In this document: in pieces, positions 31,616 to 42,805 of the stretch
Numbering within the stretch: position 1 is the first letter of the stretch
How the letters are laid out: each line of letters opens with the position of its first letter
DNA from: Zizania palustris
Taxonomy: Eukaryota > Streptophyta > Magnoliopsida > Poales > Poaceae
Direction: 5' to 3'
Length of the DNA stretch: 64,000 nt
NCBI GenBank assembly: GCA_019279435.1
Contig: JAAALK010000082.1
Location: 77,906,989-77,970,988 of the forward strand
Translations under genes and position numbers: made by a program
The notes under the pieces: generated by a model
The model's input: the letters and a program-made list of their open reading frames with translations, nothing else
Databases searched by the model: none
What the model was told of the DNA's origin: nothing

Positions 31616-33390
31616 CATTGTTTCTCCTAGAAGCCCTCTCTTTTTCTGATCCAAACCAACTCATCGCTTTGACATCAAATCCTCGAGTGGATGGAGGAAA
31701 TACATTTCCAAGCACAATAAAAGACTTGGTCCGTAGATACCCGTGAGCACGTTTCTTTCCTTAACCTCTGGTTGGAAAGATTTGTATTTTGTAGATCCAT
31801 CTAGGGTCCAACTTCTCATCTCCATTTCTTGGATGAGTAGCTTGATGCGAAAAAGAAAATTCCCATTGGTCAATACTTGCTTTGGGCCGCTTACCATCTT
31901 CTTCACCAAGTATTGGCCAAACTATCGGTTGGTGAACCCGTGGTACACTTTAGTGGTCCTTAGTGATTTCTGCAACTTTGGCTCAATGTTTATATGACTG
32001 AAGTCACAAACGATCCCCCTCTCGCCCTAATGGAATTCCCTTCTGACTACCCCAAATTGGCTAACCCCTCCTATCGCCTATGCTTATCTTTGGGTGAGGC
32101 AGCTGCTTGTCGTACAGGTGTCCAGATGTCACTCGATCCTCTAAAGCACTGGTTTCAAGGTTATCACTGTGGCTTCATTCGTGAGAAAGTTTTCTAGTAC
32201 TAGTATGACTCCTTGTCCGAATATGAACACCCTCCTCGGCTGCTTCTCTCCGATGTATTTAGGAATGAGGAGTCTATCAAGATTTTTAAAGCCTTTATCA
32301 CTCCTTGTATCGTGCCAATTAACTTCACCGTCGGCCATCTTCGCAAAGCATCCTATGAATTCTATCATCCGATAGTTTGTTCGTGTCAACTGGGCTTTGG
32401 TCAGCTATCGGTCCATCTGTTCTTCATCGACGAACTCCAGGTCCATGGGAAGGTCAAAGATAACTTAGAGTAAATCATCTACTCCTCATGGCCGACCAAA
32501 TTCCTTGTGGTGATTTGGCTTCTTGGTCGGCCTACTGCACTAGTTCTACTGGTTACATCCAAAGGTGGGTCGAGTGGAAAGAGCATCTATTTAATCATCC
32601 TTCAAGGATGTACTGCCTACGGTCGCACCCTGACTTCGATGACGACTACTTTGAGGTATGCACTCCTTATTTCTCCTCTTCACTCATTTTGCCCTCTTCT
32701 CATCCTTCGATCATCTTTGTATCTGCAAGAGGATGATTTTTACGCACCCATCTAGAGACGAAGAAGTCTACCGATATGCTATGGACCAGTTACAACTACC
32801 ACCAATTTGGGCATCAGTGCCCTTACTCCGACGGCTTGTCTTAATCGAAGGCGAGTCAAGACCTCGTGGTACAAGCGCAAGGCATCAGATGTAGTTGTGC
32901 GCCGATCCACTAGTTTTGGGCTACCCAAGTAACTTTGCCAGCTCCGACTCTGCCTTATCTGGTAACCCTTCATCCTTCCCTCGTGACATCCATTTTGTAA
33001 AGCACATTTCTTAAGGCTTTTTACCTTTTTTCCTTGTAGCCAATGCCAACTGCTTCCTCGGTAGCACCTGTACCTGTTGTCGCTACTTCTTCACTGTCCA
33101 TCGAAGTACCTCCATCGGCTCAGGTTTGTTCCTATCCTTTTGTGGTATTTTGATTCTTTGTGATCTTGATACTTAATACATTACTATTATTTCAGCCATC
33201 ATCTACAACTCCCCTTGACATCGCATCTCTTTATGCGGCGTTCGACACCATAGCTGATGACCCTACTGGTACTTCACCAGCTCCAATAGCCGAAGATGTC
33301 ATTGCGGCGGTCGTCATTGAGTCCCCTATCCCAGAGGATATCAGCATCAGTTCTCATGAATCGACTATTGTTGACGCCAACATTTGGTAA
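31616..33390 (+). pseudogene. Degraded retroelement-type ORF remnants (unrecognised)
   Basis: Several short + strand frames run one after another with shifts between them: 31743-31997, 31994-32197, 32213-32473, 32488-32656 and 33196-33390. The conceptual product includes LSDVFRNEESIKIF, VGHLRKASYEFYHP, WVEWKEHLFNHPSRMY and an Ala/Thr/Pro-rich end. Intron-like GT...AG borders occur at about 32656 (GAG|GTATGC) and 33125-33195. The style resembles the extra spliced ORFs carried by some grass Tat gypsy elements, but I cannot name the family. It is decayed. Confidence 0.4.
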
Positions 33391-33900
33391 AGCTGATAAG
33401 AGAAGGTAAAGATGATCCAGAATTGGTTACAACATAAGTTAGTTGGACGACAAGTCTCCGGACTATAAATATGTATCTAATTAGCTAGGTTTAACACACA
33501 CACTATCAACCACAACCAAACTACTCTTTCGGCGCATCGCCACCCTTGGGTTCCCAAGGTTAATCTCGGCCGGGATTGGCAATCAGAACCGGGCTGCATC
33601 GTTCCGATCTCCAGCGAAGAGGTGAGTCCTGCCACCCCAACGATCAAGTCGGCTAGGTCAGTGTATGTCTGATGCATTAAAGTGTTTTTGATTTCTTTTA
33701 ATTAGCAAATGTCTTTGTTAGGTCTGATATTGCAGTTATGATGTTTTGATGATATGGATATGTTGTTTGGTATGCTGAGTTTAGTTTCTGTCAGAGTACA
33801 AGTCGATAGGTTATCTTTAATTCTATGTCATATTTTACAGGCATTTGGGATGTACTCATCGGTCATTATGTGCAAGGACTTTATCCTATCGGTCGATGGT
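33391..33900. other. Non-coding stretch, possible LTR remnant
   Basis: Contains ataaatatgtatc, then caaccacaaccaaactactc and a ggtgagtcc donor-like site, a pattern seen near the ends of LTRs. No matching second copy is present in the window, so this is weak. Confidence 0.25.
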
Positions 33901-34000
33901 GTGCTTAGCTCGATAGCGTTTCCATGGTCATTGGCCCTATGGCCCTATGGCGTGCTTAGCTCAATAGCGTTTCCATGGTCATTTATCCCTATGGCCCTAT
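33897..34000. repeat. Short tandem duplication
   Basis: tgcttagctcgatagcgtttccatggtcat recurs about 54 bases later with one visible change (cga/caa). Each copy is followed by ccctatggccc. Confidence 0.85.
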
Positions 34001-34931
34001 TGCCATCGGGATCTTCACAAAGAATCAGAAAAGGAGATTACAACGGCTGCGACAGAGAGAACTGAAGGTGCAGGGTCACAAGAATGAGACTGATCGGCCC
34101 TTAAGGATCAAAAGTGAATGGCGAGTGAAAGACAAGGCCGATCACAATGATAACAAATATGTAGGGATAAACATGGTTTTCTTCCTACCTATGGAGTATC
34201 GGGCCACCCCTGAGGATGATGCCGAGTAGGCCGATACAATGGCCTAACTAACGTTGACCCAGTAGCTGGCAGTATTTGACAAGCCAGAAGATCACGAGCA
34301 TCGACACCTAAAACCTCTTTATATCAAGGATCTGGTCAATGAGAATTCGATGTCCAAGGTGATAATAGATGGAGGGGCAATTGTCAACATGATGCCATAT
34401 GCCACCTTCCGAAAACTAGGGAAAGGGCCGGAGAATCTCATCAAAACCAATATGGTACCGAGGGACTTCGATGGAAATTCATTAGAAACGATGAGGGTGT
34501 TAAACACAAAGTTAACGGTTGGGAGCAAGACCGTGCCGACTACCTTCTTTGTCATAGAAGGAAAAGAATCCTATAGTTGGTTGTTGGGGTGTGATTGGAT
34601 TCATGCAAATTGTTGTGTCCCGTCGACAATGCATTAGAGCCTCATGCAGTGGGTCGGCAATCTAGTGGAAATCATCCCCGCCGATAAATCAGTTAACATA
34701 GCAATAGCCGATTTATTGGTATGGGAGATGGAAGAGGTTGTCTGTTTATCCGGTAGAGCTTGGGACATTGATTTTCACGAAGTATCGAATGATGGAGTCA
34801 AACCAATCAACAATGAACAGCCCAAGCTTACCCTTTGAAAGCGACACAGATCAAGCAGAAGGTAAACTCAGTCTAGGCTTTACCGCAACTGATGAGCTAT
34901 AGGAAGTAGACATCGGTCCTAGTGATAGACC
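34000..34931 (+). pseudogene. Gypsy aspartic protease region, interrupted by Gypsy-B
   Basis: Shows DKPEDHEHRHLKPLYIKDLV, then SKVIIDGGAIVNMMPYATF (the catalytic D-G-G/A block, with G where many families have S). Then FRKLGKGPE, TTFFVIEGKESYSWLLG, DWIHANCCVPSTMH and MQWVGNLVEIIP. A stop follows STMH at 34636, and another lies near 34838. This is the protease between gag and reverse transcriptase in Tat-type gypsy. The frame runs up to the LTR at 34932 and is cut there. Confidence 0.8.
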
Positions 34932-36214
34932 TGTTGATAGCAAAAAATGGCATCAATGGTTAAGATTGTCAAAATATCAATTTTGGTAATTTGGGCCAAA
35001 AATACACATGTCCCGAGTCAGGCCGAAGTCCTATAGGGCCGAAGGACCATTAGGCTATGGGGTTCGAAAGCATCCGGCCAGCCCACGGCCTTCGGCCAGG
35101 AATCCTTCGGAGGCCCACGCCACCGAAGCTTTGGCCCGAGGAGCAGGCTTTGATAGGCCTGGCCGAAGGCCCACTTCGGCAGAGATAGAGTTGGACACAA
35201 TTTCGGCTAAGTTTTTATCTCTATCTAGCCGAATTATAGCAGATAAGATCAGAGGATTAGCCCCTATAAATATAGAGGAGAAGCCAGTTCAGAGCCCCCC
35301 AACAAAAATCAAACACAAAGCCCTAGTTTGAATCACATTTACTTTATCTTTACTTTTCTGTACTCTTCATGGGTTTTCCTAGAAGCCCTCCGACGGCCAC
35401 TTCGGAATAGTGTAATCCTTGTTACTTCGCTTGTGAAGTATCCGTTAATCTACGTAATAGATTGCTATCGCCTTGTTACTTCGCCTGTGCAGTATCCACT
35501 AATCTGCGTAACACATTGCTACCTTCGCCACTAGTGCAACACTTAGCAGAATTCGGTCCTCAGGATGAATTAGTACTTCGAATCTTATCTGTTGCAGGTT
35601 ATCTACGTTCAGAGTTACTTCGTCGGAGGTGTCCAGAGCTGAGAGATCGGTTTCGGAGGTTGTCAGAACACCCTTTGGCGGGACTGATTGCTTCGACCGC
35701 ACACTTCACCAACAGACTTCATCAAGATAGGCTTCACCATGCTCGTATTCCGCTCTGGAGAAGTCACGCTTCCGCGTCACGCTTGAGTCAATACTCTGTA
35801 TCGTACTGTATCGGAGACTTCACACCGAACCCTCGCTGTTCGGAGGTGATTGTCGCGTCCAGATCCGTTCGGAGTTCATCTTTAATCAGATCAGTCCCAA
35901 CGCCGAAGATACCCTTCAAAAGGACACTTCACACTAGACGCCGAAGGTATGCTTCGGTGAACCCCTTCGCACTTTACTTCGAAGCAGACAGGCTCCGACC
36001 AGTTTGGTGATTTATTCTGTTTAATATATTTCTTTCAGCTAATTGGATTATTTTGTGTGATCTGGTTGCCTGGCTACTCGACCCCCTTACCATGGCAAAG
36101 GGTAGTCGGAACGCGACGTAGGTGTTGTGTTACGCTTAGGCCTGTCCCTAAGTATCCGCAAACTTTTGGATTGTCGAACTGACCCAAGTGCGGGGGCACG
36201 TTTTCGTGTCAACA
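34932..36214 (+). repeat. Gypsy-B 5' LTR
   Basis: Starts TGTTGATAGC and ends GTGTCAACA like the Gypsy-A LTR. It has TATA-like CTATAAATAT at 35265. It is followed at once by a primer-site-like sequence and a gag frame, so it is a 5' LTR. It cuts the protease pseudogene at 34931. Confidence 0.9.
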
Positions 36215-36221
36215 CACTTTT

Positions 36222-36239
36222 TGGCGACTCCGCTGGGCA
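36222..36239 (+). other. Primer binding site of Gypsy-B
   Basis: TGGCGACTCCGCTGGGCA lies eight bases after the LTR end. TGGCGACTC-type sites that pair with a tRNA-Arg 3' end are known from the Ogre/Tat group. The exact tRNA is inferred. Confidence 0.65.
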
Positions 36240-36252
36240 AAGCTATGCCAAC

Positions 36253-37957
36253 ATGACGGGTACGTCTACATCGGCCACTGGTACATATACAATGACTACT
36301 ACGTCTACACTGTCGATGGACACCATAGGAGGTGCGGATATCGACTACCGCAGCATCCTAACACCTACTCTTGAAGATATCCCCGTAGAAGACCGAGCAG
36401 AGATTGAGGCAAAGTTGATAGCGCTCCAAGACATGATGCTTGGGGGCTACGTCAAGACATGCGCATGCTTCATCAAGCGCGACATCGTCGCCCCCGACCT
36501 TGCTCAGATCCAGGTAACACCCGTATCGCCTCGTTTATCTTCTTTAGAAATTGAGCAGAAAATAGCTGCATCAATAGATCAGGTCGTTGGCGCTTCACTA
36601 GCCAACCGTTTAGATTCGGCAGTTAGCTCCCAAGTAGAGGCGACTTTTAGAAGGTTCGGCTTTTCTGGGGCCATAACCCCAGTCCCTATTGCTTGTGTAC
36701 CTCCGGTGAATCATGTGTACAACAGAACTGACGGTAACACTAGCACGACCAAACTAGCACTGTGTACCACGAACCACCACCACCTGCGCTGATACCAGCC
36801 CTGCCCGCGCCACATGCACAAGCACCTGGGCTCGAGCACGTCGTACAACTATCGCGTATGGAAGAGGCCTATGGCCGACACGCCGACATCCAACCGCGTG
36901 TCGCGCCCCCGCATAGAGACGTGCGTAGGCAGCAGGGCAAGATGACCTAGAGGAGCGGATCCACGCAATATTCAGGGAGTGTGCCGGCTTTGTGCCTAAG
37001 GGTCGGGTTAGGGTCTACCGTAAGCCATACCCCGACCGTCTCGATACAATACCCTACCCCCATGGCTATAGAATCCCTGAATTCACTAAGTTTGACAGCG
37101 AGGGTAGCAAAACCACACTAGAGCACGTTTGTCAATTTTTAGCACAGTGTGGAGAAGCTAGCGGGACAGACACTCTAAAGATTAGACTATTTTCTCTCTC
37201 GCTATCTGGCACCTCTTTCACTTGGTTTTCAGTGCTCCCGCCGAACTCCATTCAGACGTGTTATGATTTAGAACAAAAATTCCATGATTACTTTTACACA
37301 GGCGAGACAGAACTTAGGCTTTCACACTAGACATCGGTTAGGCAGAAATCTAACGAGAATGCCTCTGAGTACATCAAGCATTTTAGGGATACTACAAACC
37401 GATGATTCAGCCTTAACATTTCAGAAAGAGACTTGACAGAACAAGCTTTTAATGGGTTGCGTTCTGAGATTAGAGAAAAATTAGACAACGAGAACTTTTT
37501 AGAAGTTAGCCAAGTCTTACAGCACGCTCTGGTCCAGAAAGGCCGAACCAAAGATAAAAAGTTTATTAAAACATTTAACAAATCTAGGGCTGAAAGCCAC
37601 ATCATGGAACACTCCGACGAGGAGGAATCAGAAGAGGAGGATTTGGCCGACATGTATGCGGCTGAATGGGTTTGGAACGCTATGAGTAAACATGTCACTT
37701 GTTCCGAATTATGACCATCTCCCACGAAGAATCGGCCTAGTGAGGTCAAGTACTCATTCGATATAACTAAGTGTGATAAAATATTTCATTTTCTCTTAAA
37801 GAACCAGCTTCTCAGGATGCCTAAAGGTCAAGTCATTCCCTCTGTCGATGACTTAAAGAAACATCCATACTATAAGTGGCAAGATTCACATTCACATGAT
37901 ACTAACGACTACAATGTTTTTCGATGGCAGGTTCAATCGGCCATACAAGAAGGACGA
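36253..37957 (+). pseudogene. Gypsy-B gag (broken) and start of the following region
   Basis: The frame opens at 36253 (MTGTSTSATGTYTMTT). The retrotransposon gag domain is at 36992-37440: RIPEFTKFDSEGSKTTLEH, LKIRLFSLSLSGTSFTWF, LEQKFHDYFYTGE, then RDLTEQAFNGLRSEIREKL. An acidic patch (HSDEEESEEEDLADMY) follows, then KNQLLRMPKGQVIPS and HPYYKWQDSHSHDTNDYNVF. Frames shift near 36780, there are stops at 37328 and about 37402, and another after SEL at 37714. It is cut off at about 37957 by the CACTA fragment. Protease and pol are absent. Confidence 0.82.
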
Positions 37958-38437
37958 TGGATGGCGACGACCGGATCGAGGGCGGTGGCCGGGAGTGGGC
38001 AGCGGCCGGGAGGGGCGGCGGCTGGTAGTAGGCGGCGGCCGGGAGGGGGCGACGGGGGCGGGTGGCCACTCGGGCCTGGCGGGGCACCGGCGGTAGGTGG
38101 CCACTCGCGGCTGGCAGGGCACCAGCGGTGGGTGGCGGTCTACGGCCTACGGCAGCGGGCGGTGGCATCGGGCGGTGGCGGCGGCATCGGTTGGAGTTGG
38201 GTGTGCACGTGTACAGGGATTAGATTTCCTTGTGCGTACGCACGGTTGGGGATTATATCCCTTAACTTCCGTCGGCCGCATTAAAGCTTTTTAACTTCCG
38301 TTGGCTTTAATGATGGCTGACGGATGTTAAGGGATATAATCCCAAACCAGTCTCTACCCACTTAACTTCCGTCGGCCGCAGTCAAAAGCTGACGAAAGTT
38401 AAATTGGTCGACGAAAATGTTCTGTTTTCTTGTAGTA
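37958..38437. mobile_element. CACTA 3'-end fragment of the outer CACTA family
   Basis: A GC-rich block (37960-38200) leads into acagggattagat, then ACTTCCGTCGGC-type subterminal repeats (38265, 38296, 38366) and the tip aaatgttctgtttt, cttgtagta. This parallels 22640-23243. The last base is A instead of G, so the tip reads TTGTAGTA. No left terminus exists. The left border is inside Gypsy-B gag and the right border adjoins Copia-1, so it marks a deletion or rearrangement breakpoint. Confidence 0.82.
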
Positions 38438-39775
38438 TCAACACACATAAACCATGCTCCCCTCACAAAATGCCGTAAGGACGACAAAGACCCAGTTCCC
38501 CACGCAAATAAGCAAATCGGGATGCATCAAGTGGTATGGTAAAATTGTCGGCAAGGTGGTTCTGAGTATCAACATATTGAAGCTTAATATCACCCTTCTC
38601 ATTGTGATCTCTGAGAAAATGATATCTCAGATCAATGTGTTTGGTTCTAGAATGCTGAATCAGGTTGTTTGCAATGAAAATAGCACTGGTGTTATCAAAA
38701 CACAGTGGAACACCCTTATACTCTAACCCGAAATCCCGCAAAGTGGAAACCATCCATAAAATCTGTGAGCAACATATTCGGCCTCAGCCGTAGATTGCGC
38801 AACGCTAGACTATTTGCGGGAAGACCAACAAACAAGAGAAGTACTCAGAAAATGACAAGTACCAGTGGTACTTTTCCTATCAATTCTACATCCAGCAAAA
38901 TCCACATCTGAATAACCATGAAGACACAAAGAGAAAGATGCAGAATACCAAATGCCAAACTCGAGGGTATGTTTGAGATACCTGAGAATTTGCTTTACCG
39001 CTTGGCGGTGCGAAGCACATGGTGAAGCCTGAAAATGAGTGCACAGACACACTATGAAGTGTATATCTGGCCTCGTAGCAGTCAACTAGAGGAGGGAGCC
39101 GATCATGCTTCAGAACTCCTTCTGATCTACTACTTCTCCATCCTCGTTAGGATCCAATGATACAGATGTAGCCATTGGAGTGGCGAGTGGCTTCACATCA
39201 GCCATGTCGAACTTCTTGAGCAGGTCCTTGGTGTAATTCGTCTAGTGGACGAAGGTACCTTGTTTGCTTTGCAAACCAAGGAAAAAAGTGGGTTCGCCCA
39301 TCATGGACATTTCGAACTCCCTGCTCATGGCATATTCAAACTCGGCAACCAAAGCATGAGAAGAGCCACCAAAGATGATATCGTCAACATAAATCTGGAC
39401 TAGAAGGAAATCTTTGCCATGCTTGAGAGTGAAAAGGGTTTTATCTACCGAACCCATCAAATACCCTCGCTCAAGCAGAAAAGACTTATGTCTATCATAC
39501 CAAGCCCGAGGGGCCTGTTTGAGTCCATAAAGAGCCTTATGAAGTTTAAGGACTTTATGCGGGTATTTGGGGTTTTCAAAACCAAGGGGTTGTTTTACAT
39601 AAACATCTTCGCCTATGAAGCCATTAAGAAAAGCACTTTTAACATCCATTTGATAAAGTTTAAAACCTCGGGATGCTGCAAATGCAAGTAAAATCCTAAT
39701 GGCCTCAAGATGAGCAAGAGGTGCAAAAGTTTCAGTAAAATCAATCCCCTCTAGCTGAGAATAACCCTTAGCCAC
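38438..39775 (-). pseudogene. Copia-1 reverse transcriptase and RNase H
   Basis: Reading right to left, the reverse transcriptase has GIDFTETFAPLAHLEAIR, YQMDVKSAFLNGF, LYGLKQAPRAWYD and the active site QIYVDDIIFGG. RNase H shows GYSDVDFAGCRIDRKSTTG and LCFDNTSAIFIA, then TKHIDLRYHFLRD at the end. Stops and frame changes occur near 39086-39241, near 38806 and near 38754. The frame ends with CRPYGIL at 38463. The 3' LTR that should follow is missing, replaced by the CACTA fragment. Confidence 0.87.
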
Positions 39776-40821
39776 AAGTCTAGCTTTGTTTCTAACTACA
39801 GACGCATCCTCCCCTTGTTTGTTTTTGAAAATCCATTTTGTTCCAATAAAATGAACATTAGGTGGAGGATCTACAAGAGTCCAGACTTAGTTTCTCTCAA
39901 AATTTTCAAGTTCCTCATGCATGGCATTGATCCAACTAGAGTCAGAAAGTGCATGAATCACATCTAAGGGCTCAAAAGAAGCAACAAAAGTAGAATCAAT
40001 GAAATGAGCATGAGAACGTGTTACCCTTTGATCAAGCTCACCAATGATCTGCTCGGGAGGATGCATCCTTTCAATACGATGAGGGGCCTTGCGGCGGGAT
40101 GCAGTCTCCCCCTCAACTTGTGCCAGTGAATGGTCGAAGATGACCGATGTTGAGGTTGTAGCTTCGGGACCTCTTGCCGAAGTGATCGAAGCGGGGTCAG
40201 CTTCGGGGGTTGACGTCGAGGGTAGTAGGGGTTCGTCCTCGAAATCTTCGGGATCTTCATCTTCAAAGATGGTCTGCTCCATATCGTGTTCATTGGCCTG
40301 TTCAAAAGAAGGGCTAACACAAGGGGTCGATTCATCAAAAGTCACATCACATGACTCGATGACAGTGTTAGTTTCCAAATTGAAAACACGATAAGAATGA
40401 CTGTGAGTACTGTATCCCAAAAAGATCCTATCAGAAGAGCGTGACTCAAATTTGTCCAAATTTCCACATTTTAGGATAAAGCATTGACAGCCAAATACTC
40501 GAAGATGAGTAACTTTGGGCTGTCTCCCAAAACGCAGCTCATAAGAAGTCAACTTCAAAATTTAGCGCAAGAAAATTCAGTTTGAGATGTAGCAAGCAGT
40601 GTTCATGGCATCAACCCAGAATTTGCTAGGAGTCCTATGCTCATTGAGATTCGTCCTAGCCATCTCAACCAAAGTGTGGTTCTTTCTCTCAACAATACCA
40701 TTCTATTTAGGAACCCGTGGAGCAGAGAATTGATGTTCTAGGCCATGCTCCATGCAAAAGTAAATAAAGAGATTGTTCTTGAACTCAGTGCCATTATCAC
40801 TTCGAATGAATTTTAATGCAC
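39776..40821 (-). pseudogene. Copia-1 integrase C-terminal half and linker
   Basis: Shows SDNGTEFKNNLF near 40785, then GIVERKNHTLVEMART, SYELRFGRQPKVTHLRVFGC, NLDKFESRSSDRIFLGYS and DVTFDEST. An acidic, Ser/Pro-rich linker follows, then SWINAMHEELENF. Two in-frame stops lie near 40705 and 40563. The right border is the Copia-2 insertion. The integrase N-terminal half lies beyond it at 52105-52418. Confidence 0.85.
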
Positions 40822-40826
40822 CAGGG

Positions 40827-42805
40827 TGTAGGATCGAAAGTAGCGACCAGAGGGGGGGTGAATGGGCGCCTTAAAAATTCTTTCGAATCAATGGCCTGCT
40901 CCCAATACCCAACCCACCTCAAAAGACTAAGAAACAAAGAATGAACAGATTGCCTAAGTCTAAAGGTATCTAGCCTAGAAGCAACTGATGTTAAAAAACT
41001 AAACCAGTGCTAATAGGTAGATAAACAAGATATTCAAGACATGGCAGGTCGAACTTCTCAATGAATGATCTAAGTGTATATAAAGTGAGATGAGAAGTTA
41101 CTGTTCAAATTTGTCTCCTGTTCGGAACTTGGCGAAGCCTGCTTCACTGTGTCGAAGTCACCTTCGCAGTGTCGAAGCCTGTTTCGGAGGTCTTTGACGA
41201 AGTCTAGCGAAGTTTGTTAATGTAGTGCCGAAGGTATGTTGAGTCTAGCCTAGTTCAAGTGTCAAAGTGCGAAGTATGCTTCGGAGCGAAGTATGACAGA
41301 GTCGAAGCTTGCTTCGAACAATGAACTTCGAAGCCGAACCTTCGAACAGACAGCTTCGAACCCGATACACAAGAAATCAACCTTCGAAAGATAAGCGAAG
41401 CCTAGCACACGGCAGCAAGACAAAAACGAAGCCTACACTATACCTTCGACGCTAGCTAGGTCGAGGTATGATGAACGAAGTTATAACCTTCGACCTGAAG
41501 ACTAACTTCGAATGACAAGCTCTGAACCCACACACTGTGACCTTCGAAAATGACCGTAAGAAGGAACTCATGTCGAGCGAAGTCTACAAGAGAGACAAGT
41601 TCTGAAGCTAACTTCGAAGCCTGTCAAAGTATTGACTTCGAAGAGCTCGAGTCAGAGTACACCTTCGCAAAGATGGTCGAAGTATGTTAAGCTGACAGCA
41701 CAAAAACGTACTTCGAAGCTAGCAACACAGAACACAGAGTAAAGTCGAAGTTCAATCGAAGCCCTCGAGGATTCAGATCGAAGCCTGCCTCACGGAGCTG
41801 AGGGACTTCAAACAGAGAGAAGGGACTTCGCCAGAAACAACCAGAAAAGGCACTTAGCCCTGTCTATTCGATCAAAAAGTTGTGCAGGAAAAAGTAAAGC
41901 TAGTGTACTGTTAGTACAGAGAGTAGGTACTAGTTGCAACAGCAAGAACTAGTACTACTCGTGAAGAACAGAGGCAACAGAGACACAAATGCTACGGAAT
42001 AAAACTAGCTGCGCACTTCAAACAAGGCCATAAACACTGCAAACCGAATGAAAAGAGTAGGGAAAAGAATCTCACAGATTCAAGAAGAACAGATGGAATG
42101 CAGGAATTAAATCTCAGTGAGCAAGAGCCTGGCGGTGCACCAACAGGAGAGAGAACGCAAGAGACAAAATGACCCAATGGATTAAAAAGTGAATTCTAGA
42201 AGGGGCAGTCCAACCCTAGGGATTGGGGCCCTATTTATAGGCTACCCAAAGACCTAGAATATTCCACCAGCCCCTTAGGGTTTTTACAGACGCTAAAATA
42301 AAGGAAATGACTTAACTGCCCTTAGGAATTTTTACAGACTCGACTGACTGACTGTGGGCCTAGAGATACAGATGACTTATCCGGAAGCTAAGCTTTCGTA
42401 GAGACTACGGCTTCTCTTCTGGACAGTCCGATACAGAATCAACGGTTGTCAGTTTTGCACCGAAACTGACAAAGCCTCCACCGACTTTGCACCAGGTACC
42501 CGGATTGGGCCGGCCTGATTCCGCAGCTCTCTCAGCCCGGCAATCACTCACCGCCCGTGTACCTGAGTCAATCCTGGTCAACAGCCCAGTGGGTCTTCTG
42601 CTGCTCCTAGTCCATGTACCTAGATTGGGCCAGCCCGTCTTCACAGCCTCCTCTACCCGACAGTCGCTTGCTGCCCGTGTACCTGAGTCACACGGGACCC
42701 ATGAAACAGCAGATCTCCTCTCTTCTCAGTCCTCTTTGACTATCGTTGACAATGACTCATCACATCTGGATCCATGAGGCCCACGCTACTTAGCATGGTT
42801 CCTCA
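40827..42805 (-). repeat. Copia-2 3' LTR
   Basis: Matches 50122-52099 at clearly over 90 percent by eye. It is dense in CTTCGAAG-type words. A TATA-like CTATAAATAG on the minus strand lies at 42231-42240. Confidence 0.93.

Noticed and set aside
30299..36214. A single LTR retrotransposon with LTRs at 30299 and 34932
   Set aside because: No primer site follows the left LTR, the pol end lies left of it, and a primer site and gag lie right of the second LTR.
41992..42777. Small frames in the Copia-2 LTR, repeated at 51286
   Set aside because: They lie in LTR sequence, are present in both LTR copies and have no domain.
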